From the NCBI GenBank assembly GCA_938045315.1, contig CALINM010000084.1:1-12114 (forward strand): 12,114 nt of DNA, read 5' to 3'. Below are positions 1-5,468 of the stretch, piece after piece. The notes below the pieces were generated by a model. It was given only the letters and a program-made list of their open reading frames with translations, was not told the DNA's origin and ran no database searches. Each line of letters starts with the position of its first letter. The stretch's first letter is position 1. A program made the position numbers and the translations under genes. The DNA comes from an uncultured bacterium. Its GTDB lineage: Bacteria > CALINM01.

Positions 1-456
1 GATATTGCTGTCCCCAGGGACATTGATCCTAAGGTAAACGATCTTGATAATGTATTTGTTTATGATATCGATGATTTGCAAAATGTTGTGGATTCTAACC
101 TTAAGGAAAGGCAGAAAGAAGCGGAAAGGGCAGAGTTAATAATAAATGAAGAATTAAAAGCCTTCAAAGAATGGATGGGCTCTCTCACAGTTAAGCCCAT
201 AATGTTATCTTTGCGAAAATATTTTGAAAATATTAAAGAAAGGGAGTTCATAGAAGCTAAAAGGAAATTGTCTCATTTAAATGAAGAAGATATTAAAGTT
301 GTTGAAGCACTTCTTACTGCAGTAATAAATAAAACACTTCATAAACCTACAGTTTTTTTAAAAAATATTTCTTCAAAGAATAATGCTTATTTGTACTTGG
401 ATGCAATAAAAGAACTTTTTGACTTAAAAGGAGACTATGGTGAAAAAGAAAATTAG
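1..456 (+). CDS. hemA: Glutamyl-tRNA reductase, C-terminal 151 residues (5' end outside window)
   Basis: This is the 3' part of the enzyme that reduces glutamyl-tRNA(Glu) with NADPH to glutamate-1-semialdehyde, the first committed step of C5-pathway tetrapyrrole synthesis in the cytoplasm. The reading frame is open from base 1 and begins with DIAVPRDIDP, followed by VFVYDIDDLQNVV; both are hallmarks of the end of the NADP-binding domain and the start of the long spinal helix in this family. The rest is the charged helical dimerisation domain, ending with the typical ALLTAVINKTLHKPTVFLK stretch. The catalytic cysteine and substrate domain lie upstream of the window. The stop codon (454-456) lies inside hemC, giving a 20-bp overlap that suggests translational coupling. 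Family assignment is firm; promoter and any regulation are not visible. Confidence 0.95.
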   Translation, partial: DIAVPRDIDPKVNDLDNVFVYDIDDLQNVVDSNLKERQKEAERAELIINEELKAFKEWMGSLTVKPIMLSLRKYFENIKEREFIEAKRKLSHLNEEDIKVVEALLTAVINKTLHKPTVFLKNISSKNNAYLYLDAIKELFDLKGDYGEKEN

Positions 457-1369
457 ATTGGGAACAAGGGGTAGCCAGCTAGCGCTATGGCAAGCAAATT
501 TTATAAAAGAAAGCCTTGAAAAATTGTATAATGTGGAAATTGAAATAGTAAAAATCAAAACAAAGGGTGATAAGATTCTTGATGTAGCCCTTGCTAAAGT
601 TGGTGGGAAGGGGCTTTTTGTTAAAGAATTAGAAGATGCTCTTCTGGATGGTAAGATTGATTTTGCTGTACATAGTATGAAAGATGTACCAGTAGAGCTT
701 CCATCGGGTCTTCATATTGCTGCTATTACAAAAAGGGAAGATCCAAGAGATGTATTTATATCAAAAAAATACAATTCCTTAACTGATCTTCCAGATGGTG
801 CTTTGGTTGGAACGAGTAGTTTGAGAAGACAATGCCAGATATTAGCACTAAGGCCAGATCTTAAAGTAGAGGTCTTGAGAGGCAATGTGGAAACAAGAAT
901 AAGAAAGATGAAAGAAGGGGTATATGATGCAGTAATTTTAGCTTATGCTGGGGTTAAAAGATTAAATCTGCTTGAATATGTAAAGGAGATTATTCCGGAA
1001 ACAATATCACTTCCAGCGATAGGGCAGGGAGCTTTAGGTGTTGAGTGCAGAGTAGATAATAAGGAGGTCAATAATTTATTGAAATCGATAAACGATGAAG
1101 AAACATCTTATTGTATTAAGGCTGAAAGAGCTTTTTTAAGAGTTCTTCAGGGAGGTTGTCAGGTTCCAATTGGTGCGTATGCTAAAGTAGATCACAGAAA
1201 ATTGATTATCAAAGGGCTTGTGGGTAGTTTAAATGGAAACAAAATAATTAAAGAAACAGTTTCAGGTGACGTAGAGGATTGTGAAGCTTTAGGGCAAAAG
1301 CTTGCGTACGTAATTCTTAATAAAGGTGGAAAGGAGATTTTAGAAGAGGTTTATGGAAGGGAAATTTAA
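437..1369 (+). CDS. hemC: Hydroxymethylbilane synthase (porphobilinogen deaminase)
   Basis: This cytoplasmic enzyme polymerises four porphobilinogen molecules into the linear tetrapyrrole hydroxymethylbilane. The 310-residue length is normal. Visible landmarks are the N-terminal RLGTRGSQLALWQ, the catalytic-Asp region FAVHSMKDVP (Asp83, equivalent to E. coli Asp84), GTSSLRRQ and RGNVETRIRKM for substrate phosphate/carboxylate binding, and LQGGCQVPIGAYA, in which Cys241 carries the dipyrromethane cofactor (E. coli Cys242). The ATG at 437 has a good Shine-Dalgarno sequence (AAAAGGAG, 426-433) inside hemA. The product is handed to the uroporphyrinogen-III synthase domain encoded by the next gene, two bases downstream. 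All key residues are present and nothing looks degenerate. Confidence 0.98.
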   Translation: MVKKKIRLGTRGSQLALWQANFIKESLEKLYNVEIEIVKIKTKGDKILDVALAKVGGKGLFVKELEDALLDGKIDFAVHSMKDVPVELPSGLHIAAITKREDPRDVFISKKYNSLTDLPDGALVGTSSLRRQCQILALRPDLKVEVLRGNVETRIRKMKEGVYDAVILAYAGVKRLNLLEYVKEIIPETISLPAIGQGALGVECRVDNKEVNNLLKSINDEETSYCIKAERAFLRVLQGGCQVPIGAYAKVDHRKLIIKGLVGSLNGNKIIKETVSGDVEDCEALGQKLAYVILNKGGKEILEEVYGREI

Positions 1370-1371
1370 AT

Positions 1372-2877
1372 ATGTTTGGTAAAGTTTATCTTGTTGGGGC
1401 AGGACCGGGTGATCCAGAACTAATTACGATCAAAGGTAAAAGATGCTTAGAGATAGCAGATGTTGTAATCTATGATTATCTTGCAAATCCTGAGCTACTA
1501 AAATATGCTCCAAGAGCAGAAAAAATATATGTGGGGAAGAAAAGTGCTAATCATACATTAGATCAAGAAAAAATAAATGAGCTTCTTATTGAAAAAGCAA
1601 AAGAAAATAAAATTATTGTTAGGTTGAAAGGAGGAGACCCCTTTATTTTTGGTAGGGGTGGTGAAGAAGCTTTAGCATTAAAAAAACATGGGATAGATTT
1701 TGAAGTGGTTCCGGGGATTACTTCAGGTTTTGCAGCCCCTCTTTATGCTGGTATTCCAGTAACAATGAGGGGCATAAATTCTACAATAGCTTTTGCTACA
1801 GGACATGAAACAGAGGATAAAGAATTCAGTTTGATAGATTGGGCTGCTCTTTCAAAGATGGGAACAATTATTTTCTATATGGGTGTAAAAAATATGCCCC
1901 TTATTGTGGAGAATTTACTTAAGTTTGGCAAAAGTAAGGATACACCTGTAGCGTTAATAAGATGGGCTACTTATCACAATCAGGAGGTCTTAATTGGTAA
2001 CTTAAGCAATATTATAGAGAAAATGAAAACTGTAAACTTCAAAGCGCCAGCTATTATTGTAATAGGTGATGTCGTTAACTTGAGGAATGAATTAATGTGG
2101 TTTGAGAGAAGACCGCTTTTTGGAAAAACAATATTGGTTACAAGAACTAAGGAACAGTCAGGGAAATTGAGTGTTAAACTGAGAGATTTGGGAGCAAATG
2201 TTATTGAGATACCAGCTATTGAGATTGTACCACCTGATAGCTGGGAAGATGTGGATAGGAGTATAAATGAAATTGGCAAGTATGATTATGTAATTTTTAC
2301 TAGCACAAATGGTGTTAAATATTTTTTTGAAAGACTTAGGGAATTAAAAAAAGATATAAGAGTTCTTAATGGGCTTAAAATTTGTGCCATTGGCTCAGCA
2401 ACTAAAGAGGCAATTGAAGAATTAGGGCTAATTGTTGAGATTGTTCCCCATGAATATGTTGCTGAATCAGTAATCGAAAAGTTAAAACAGTATGAGATAA
2501 AGGGTAAGAGATTTCTTCTCCCAAGGGCAAAGGTAGCAAGAGATCTTATTCCAGAAAGTATAAAACAGTTAGGCGGTTATATTGATGTTGTGACTGTTTA
2601 TCAAACTGTAAAACCTGATACAAGTAAAAAATCAATAGAAGAAGTTTTTGAAAAAGACATGATTGATATTATTACATTTACAAGTTCTTCAACAGTAAAA
2701 AACTTTTTTGATTTGTTGGGTGATGTTAAAATATCATCGAAAGTAAAATTCGCTTCCATTGGACCTGTTACTTCAAAAACTCTTAGAAGTTTTGGTATTC
2801 AGCCATCATGTGAAGCAAAGGTTTATAATATCGATGGGCTTGTTGATGCGATAATCAACATGAACTTAAAAGATTAA
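1372..2877 (+). CDS. cobA/hemD: Fused uroporphyrinogen-III C-methyltransferase / uroporphyrinogen-III synthase
   Basis: This bifunctional 501-residue protein joins two consecutive pathway steps. Residues 1 to about 243 are a SAM-dependent uroporphyrinogen-III methyltransferase (SUMT): VYLVGAGPGDPELIT at the N-terminus, VRLKGGDPFIFGRGGEEAL at 83-101, VVPGITSGFAAPLYAGIPVT at 112-131 and APAIIVIGDVV at 225-235. Residues from about 250 to 501 are uroporphyrinogen-III synthase: GKTILVTRTKEQ, YDYVIFTSTNGVKYFF, LLPRAKVARDLIP and DIITFTSSSTVKNFF, ending with SIGPVTSKTLRSFGI. The second half cyclises and inverts ring D of hydroxymethylbilane; the first half methylates the product to precorrin-2, feeding siroheme or cobalamin. 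Such fusions are known in several anaerobic lineages. The start is the ATG two bases after the hemC stop, preceded by GGAAGGG at 1355-1361. Uroporphyrinogen III also leads to heme, so the fusion does not force all flux into methylation. Confidence 0.96.
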   Translation: MFGKVYLVGAGPGDPELITIKGKRCLEIADVVIYDYLANPELLKYAPRAEKIYVGKKSANHTLDQEKINELLIEKAKENKIIVRLKGGDPFIFGRGGEEALALKKHGIDFEVVPGITSGFAAPLYAGIPVTMRGINSTIAFATGHETEDKEFSLIDWAALSKMGTIIFYMGVKNMPLIVENLLKFGKSKDTPVALIRWATYHNQEVLIGNLSNIIEKMKTVNFKAPAIIVIGDVVNLRNELMWFERRPLFGKTILVTRTKEQSGKLSVKLRDLGANVIEIPAIEIVPPDSWEDVDRSINEIGKYDYVIFTSTNGVKYFFERLRELKKDIRVLNGLKICAIGSATKEAIEELGLIVEIVPHEYVAESVIEKLKQYEIKGKRFLLPRAKVARDLIPESIKQLGGYIDVVTVYQTVKPDTSKKSIEEVFEKDMIDIITFTSSSTVKNFFDLLGDVKISSKVKFASIGPVTSKTLRSFGIQPSCEAKVYNIDGLVDAIINMNLKD

Positions 2878-2883
2878 AGGAGG
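2877..2883 (+). promoter_or_regulatory. Consensus Shine-Dalgarno site of hemB
   Basis: AAGGAGG, a perfect anti-16S match, begins on the last base of the cobA/hemD stop codon and lies six bases before the hemB ATG. It fixes the hemB start and suggests that hemB is translated efficiently despite being last in the operon. Confidence 0.85.
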
Positions 2884-2889
2884 AGAAAT

Positions 2890-3879
2890 ATGCAATTTCC
2901 CGAGTTAAGATTAAGAAGGCTTAGAAAATCACCAACAATAAGGGATATGGTTAGAGAAACAATGCTTACATCTAATGATTTTATTTATCCCCTATTTATT
3001 ATTCACGGTAAGAATAAAAAAGAAGAGATAAAATCAATGCCCGGCATTTATAGATACTCCGTAGACAGGATAATGGAAGAAGTTGATGAGATTTACGAAT
3101 TAGGGATTCCCGCAGTAATATTATTTGGAATACCTGAAAAAAAAGATGAACATGGTAGTTCTGCTCTTGATGATAGCGGTGAAGTTCAACAGGCTGTTAA
3201 AAAAATAAAAAAGAAGTATCCTGATATGGTCGTAATAACTGATGTGTGTTTGTGTGAATATACGTCTCATGGGCATTGTGGGATATTAACAAAAAGTGGT
3301 TATGTGGATAATGATGCAACAATAGAAGTTCTTGCAAAAGAGGCTCTTTCCCATGCAAGAGCTGGTGCTGATATTGTGGCACCCTCTGATATGATGGATG
3401 GTAGAGTTCTGGCAATAAGGGAGAAATTAGACGAGCATGGGTATGAGAATGTGGCAATTCTATCCTACTCTGTAAAATATGCATCGGCATTTTATGGCCC
3501 CTTTAGGGATGCAGCGGAGTCTGCTCCAGCCTTCGGTGATAGAAAAAGTTATCAAATGGATCCAGCAAATATAAGGGAAGCTATCAGGGAAGCAAGTCTT
3601 GATATAGATGAAGGTGCAGACATGATAATGGTAAAACCCGCTCTTTCTTATCTTGATGTAATTTCTTTACTTGCAGAAGAGTATCCCTTTCCACTGGTTG
3701 CCTACAATGTATCTGGTGAGTATTCCATGGTAAAGGCTGCTGGTAAAATGGGTTGGATTGATGAAAAAAAAGTTATGATGGAAATACTTTTATCTATAAA
3801 GAGAGCTGGAGCAGATTTAATAATTACTTATCATGCAAAGGAAGCGGCAAAACTTTTAAGGGAGAATAAAAAGTTTTAA
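2890..3879 (+). CDS. hemB: Porphobilinogen synthase (delta-aminolevulinic acid dehydratase), zinc-type
   Basis: This cytoplasmic enzyme condenses two 5-aminolevulinate molecules into porphobilinogen, the substrate of HemC. The 329-residue length is standard. The Schiff-base lysines are visible as Lys196 in [15 protein letters not shown] and Lys249 in [14 protein letters not shown]. The metal site [14 protein letters not shown] supplies Cys120, Cys122 and Cys130, the triad of zinc-dependent enzymes, rather than the aspartate-rich version of magnesium-only enzymes. [20 protein letters not shown] is the usual 5-ALA-binding and oligomerisation region. It is the last gene of the hem cluster. No separate terminator follows it: the pyr promoter begins at the next base, so read-through would run into the pyr attenuator. 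Confidence 0.98.
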   Translation: MQFPELRLRRLRKSPTIRDMVRETMLTSNDFIYPLFIIHGKNKKEEIKSMPGIYRYSVDRIMEEVDEIYELGIPAVILFGIPEKKDEHGSSALDDSGEVQQAVKKIKKKYPDMVVITDVCLCEYTSHGHCGILTKSGYVDNDATIEVLAKEALSHARAGADIVAPSDMMDGRVLAIREKLDEHGYENVAILSYSVKYASAFYGPFRDAAESAPAFGDRKSYQMDPANIREAIREASLDIDEGADMIMVKPALSYLDVISLLAEEYPFPLVAYNVSGEYSMVKAAGKMGWIDEKKVMMEILLSIKRAGADLIITYHAKEAAKLLRENKKF

Positions 3880-3908
3880 TTGACATATGTAATTTTTACA
3901 ATTAAAAT
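3880..3908 (+). promoter_or_regulatory. Sigma-70-type promoter of the pyr operon
   Basis: A perfect -35 box TTGACA (3880-3885) is separated by exactly 17 bases from TAAAAT (3903-3908), a five-of-six match to the -10 consensus. The -35 begins on the base after the hemB stop. Transcription should start around 3914-3918; the first purines in range are G3917 and A3918. It is the only strong promoter-like pair I found in an intergenic position of the window, and it fits the change of pathway from heme to pyrimidine. This is read from sequence only. Confidence 0.8.
3888..3900. repeat. Short inverted repeat in the pyr promoter spacer
   Basis: TGTAA-TTT-TTACA is a perfect 5-bp inverted repeat lying wholly between the -35 and -10 boxes, where a bound repressor would block polymerase. 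A second one, CAATT-AA-AATTG (3899-3910), covers the -10. In AT-rich DNA both could arise by chance. I do not match either to a known regulator. Confidence 0.25.
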
Positions 3909-3917
3909 TGAATTTTG

Positions 3918-3986
3918 ATGAAAAAAACTATTTTTGAAAGACCATGTTCAAAAAACCTCCCACAAGGGAGGTTTTTTTATGAGTAA
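3918..3986 (+). CDS. Putative 22-residue pyr leader peptide overlapping the pyrR start
   Basis: An ATG at 3918 opens a 22-codon frame beginning MKKTIFERPC. It runs through the whole attenuator hairpin and stops with TAA at 3984-3986, eight bases inside pyrR in another frame. A ribosome translating it would melt the hairpin, prevent termination and arrive at the pyrR ATG for reinitiation. The weak point is initiation: the ATG sits at or within a few bases of the predicted transcript start with no Shine-Dalgarno, so it would be leaderless or nearly so. A U-run (3931-3935) inside the ORF could serve as a UTP-sensitive pause. The role is inferred by analogy with leader-peptide attenuation of E. 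coli pyrBI. It could be a chance ORF. Confidence 0.35.
   Translation: MKKTIFERPCSKNLPQGRFFYE
3944..3982 (+). CDS. Alternative 12-residue leader ORF ending in an ATGA overlap with pyrR
   Basis: A second short frame, ATG at 3944 reading MFKKPPTREVFL, also crosses the hairpin and stops at TGA 3980-3982, forming an ATGA overlap with the pyrR ATG. The same overlap type joins carB-greA and greA-lipoprotein here. Only a poor Shine-Dalgarno candidate (GAAAG, 3936-3940, three bases from the ATG) precedes it. It competes with the 22-codon frame as the coupling ORF; at most one is likely to matter. Confidence 0.25.
   Translation: MFKKPPTREVFL
3950..3978 (+). terminator. Intrinsic terminator/attenuator immediately before pyrR
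   Basis: A perfect 12-bp stem pairs 3950-3961 with 3966-3977 around an ACAA tetraloop. The inner part is CCTCCC/GGGAGG and the outer part is six A:U pairs. Seven U residues (3972-3978) follow the GC-rich core, which is the form of a rho-independent terminator. It lies between the pyr promoter and pyrR, so it would attenuate the operon and could also end hem transcripts reading through. The 3' arm is the pyrR ribosome-binding site, so the same helix can also block translation. I see no convincing antiterminator helix and no clear match to the Bacillus-type PyrR-binding loop. Confidence 0.85.
3966..3971 (+). promoter_or_regulatory. pyrR Shine-Dalgarno site embedded in the terminator stem
   Basis: GGGAGG lies seven bases upstream of the ATG at 3979 and is the only good ribosome-binding site for pyrR. 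All six bases are paired in the attenuator helix, so pyrR translation should need the helix to be opened, for example by a ribosome on a leader ORF. This site also decides the pyrR start against an in-frame TTG at 3934. Confidence 0.8.
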
Positions 3987-4518
3987 AAACGAAAAAAAAG
4001 TTACCATAATTGATGAAAAAACCTTTCCCCGTGTTATTAATCGAATTGCCCATGAAATTATGGAAAAAAATACAAATTTAAACGATTTAGTTTTAATAGG
4101 TATCAAAAGGGGTGGCAGTTTATTAAAGGATAGAATAAAAAATGCCATAAAAAATATGGAAGGTGTTAATGTTTTATCAGGTGATATTGATATTACAATG
4201 TATAGAGATGATATATTTAAAATCAGTCCAAAACACAAAATTGAAACCACCAATATACCATTTAGTTTAGATGATAAAAATGTTGTATTAATAGATGATG
4301 TTCTGTTCACAGGGAGGACTGTAAGGGCTGCAATTGATGCCCTATTTGATTTTGGAAGGCCGAGGAGAATACAGCTTGCTGTTCTCATTGATAGGGGTCA
4401 TAGAGAATTGCCAATACAGGCTGATTTTGTTGGAAAAGTTGTACCTACTGCAAGAAAAGAAATAGTTGAAGTTATGTTTAAGGAAGTGGATGGAAAGGAT
4501 GGGGTGGTTTTGAGGTAA
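3979..4518 (+). CDS. pyrR: PyrR family pyrimidine operon regulator / uracil phosphoribosyltransferase-like protein
   Basis: PyrR proteins bind pyr leader RNA in a UMP/UTP-dependent way and often have uracil phosphoribosyltransferase activity. The 179 residues match the family length (about 180). The PRPP-binding loop VVLIDDVLFTGRTVRAAIDAL lies at 102-122, and RIAHEIM (22-28), GDIDITMYRDD (68-78), DRGHRELPI (138-146) and GKVVPTA (152-158) are family signatures. Compared with B. subtilis PyrR, as I recall it, RNA-face positions Thr18, Thr41 and Arg146 are replaced by Asn21, Arg44 and Gln147, while His22, His140 and Lys152 are kept as His25, His141 and Lys153. The start at 3979 is chosen for its Shine-Dalgarno spacing and family alignment; an upstream in-frame TTG at 3934 lacks a ribosome-binding site. 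It heads the operon it presumably regulates, and pyrB starts five bases after it. Confidence 0.93.
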   Translation: MSKNEKKVTIIDEKTFPRVINRIAHEIMEKNTNLNDLVLIGIKRGGSLLKDRIKNAIKNMEGVNVLSGDIDITMYRDDIFKISPKHKIETTNIPFSLDDKNVVLIDDVLFTGRTVRAAIDALFDFGRPRRIQLAVLIDRGHRELPIQADFVGKVVPTARKEIVEVMFKEVDGKDGVVLR

Positions 4519-4523
4519 ATAAA

Positions 4524-5468
4524 ATGGTAAACAAAGTGAATTGGTTACATAAAGATCTTATTTCACTTGAACCTTTGTCCAGGGAAGAAATTATATTTTT
4601 GCTTGAAACAGCAAAATCTTTTGAAGAGGTTTTAGAAAGGGATGTAAAAAAAGTACCCACGTTAAGAGGAAAAAGTATTCTAACCCTCTTTTATGAACCA
4701 TCAACACGAACAAGAACATCCTTTGAGATGGCTGCAAAAATCCTTTCTGCAGATACTATTAATATATCTGTATCAACAAGCAGTGTAAGTAAAGGTGAAA
4801 CACTTCTTGATACAGTTAGGAATTTAGAAGCAATGAGTGTGGATGTGATAATAATAAGACATAGCTTTTCAGGGGCATCAGAATTTGTATCAAAAAGGGT
4901 TAAAGCATCAGTTATAAATGCTGGTGATGGGAGGCATGAACATCCAACTCAAGCGTTACTTGATTTGTTAACAATATGGGAATATAAGAAAACATTAACA
5001 GGTTTAAAAGTAGCAATAGTTGGAGATATACTTCACAGCAGAGTAGCCAGATCCAATTTATTTGCCCTCAGGAAATTAGATAATGAAGTTAGGTTTGTTG
5101 GTCCCGCAACCCTTGTACCCGAAGATTTCAAAAAGTTAGGAGCAAAGATATTTTATAATCTTGAAGAAGGTCTTTATGATGTGGATGTAGTAATGGCACT
5201 TCGAATACAAAAGGAGAGAATTGGAGATGGTTTTTATCCCACAGAGAGAGAATATGCAAAGTATTTTTCGATTAATAGAGAAACAATCAACTTTGCTAAA
5301 AGGGATACAATTATTATGCATCCCGGTCCTGTTAATAGAGGGCTGGAGATATCATCAGATGTTCTTGAAGATAAAAGGTGTGTTGTTCTTAATCAGGTAA
5401 CTAAAGGTGTTGCTGTTAGGATGGCTGTTTTGTACCTTTTATTATCGGGAGGTAAAGTTGAAAATTAA
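4524..5468 (+). CDS. pyrB: Aspartate carbamoyltransferase catalytic subunit
   Basis: PyrB transfers the carbamoyl group from carbamoyl phosphate to aspartate, giving N-carbamoyl-aspartate, the committed step of pyrimidine synthesis. At 314 residues it has catalytic-chain length. The carbamoyl-phosphate loop FYEPSTRTRTSFE is at 56-68, the 80s-type loop SVSKGET at 87-93, GDGRHEHPTQALLDLLT at 134-150 and the aspartate-side MHPGPVNRG at 265-273. The ATG lies five bases after the pyrR stop, with GAGG (4512-4515) at the end of pyrR as ribosome-binding site. No regulatory subunit gene pyrI lies in the window, so allosteric control through PyrI cannot be assumed. Its neighbours supply its substrate (carAB) and use its product (pyrC). 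The pyrC start lies inside its last codons. Confidence 0.98.
   Translation: MVNKVNWLHKDLISLEPLSREEIIFLLETAKSFEEVLERDVKKVPTLRGKSILTLFYEPSTRTRTSFEMAAKILSADTINISVSTSSVSKGETLLDTVRNLEAMSVDVIIIRHSFSGASEFVSKRVKASVINAGDGRHEHPTQALLDLLTIWEYKKTLTGLKVAIVGDILHSRVARSNLFALRKLDNEVRFVGPATLVPEDFKKLGAKIFYNLEEGLYDVDVVMALRIQKERIGDGFYPTEREYAKYFSINRETINFAKRDTIIMHPGPVNRGLEISSDVLEDKRCVVLNQVTKGVAVRMAVLYLLLSGGKVEN
5447..5460 (+). promoter_or_regulatory. Ribosome-binding site and TTG start of pyrC inside pyrB
   Basis: GGGAGG (5447-5452) is followed after five bases by TTG (5458-5460). This sets the pyrC start 51 bases downstream of an in-frame ATG at 5407. That ATG has no such site and would add 17 residues that are merely pyrB sequence read in another frame. 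Confidence 0.8.

Noticed and set aside
3911-3917. AATTTTG resembling the E. coli pyrBI initially transcribed region (AATTTG), suggesting UTP-dependent reiterative initiation
   Set aside because: A start at A3911 would be only two bases after the -10 box TAAAAT. The alternative -10 (TACAAT, 3897-3902) would have only a poor -35 at proper spacing.
3934-3978. N-terminal extension of PyrR from an in-frame TTG at 3934 (15 extra residues)
   Set aside because: No ribosome-binding site precedes it, the extension is just the attenuator hairpin read as protein, and family length and SD spacing fit the ATG at 3979.
3921-3978. Antiterminator helices: 3921-3928 (seven A then C) with 3971-3978, or AAAGACC (3937-3943) with 3970-3976
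   Set aside because: Pairings are mostly A:U and far weaker than the GC-core terminator; the second leaves the inner stem intact. Not convincing without folding calculations.
3918-3986. Arginine-responsive leader peptide, because carAB also serves arginine synthesis
   Set aside because: Only two scattered Arg codons (AGA, AGG) in the 22-codon frame and no run of them, so classical amino-acid attenuation is not supported.
3948-4388. Minus-strand open frame of 146 codons opposite pyrR, and similar antisense frames over pyrB, carA and carB
   Set aside because: They lie opposite strongly conserved genes, have no ribosome-binding or promoter support, and their sequences look like complements of the sense genes.
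5407-5457. Upstream ATG start for pyrC at 5407
   Set aside because: No Shine-Dalgarno at proper spacing; the added residues are pyrB sequence in another frame; the TTG at 5458 has GGGAGG and gives the normal family length.
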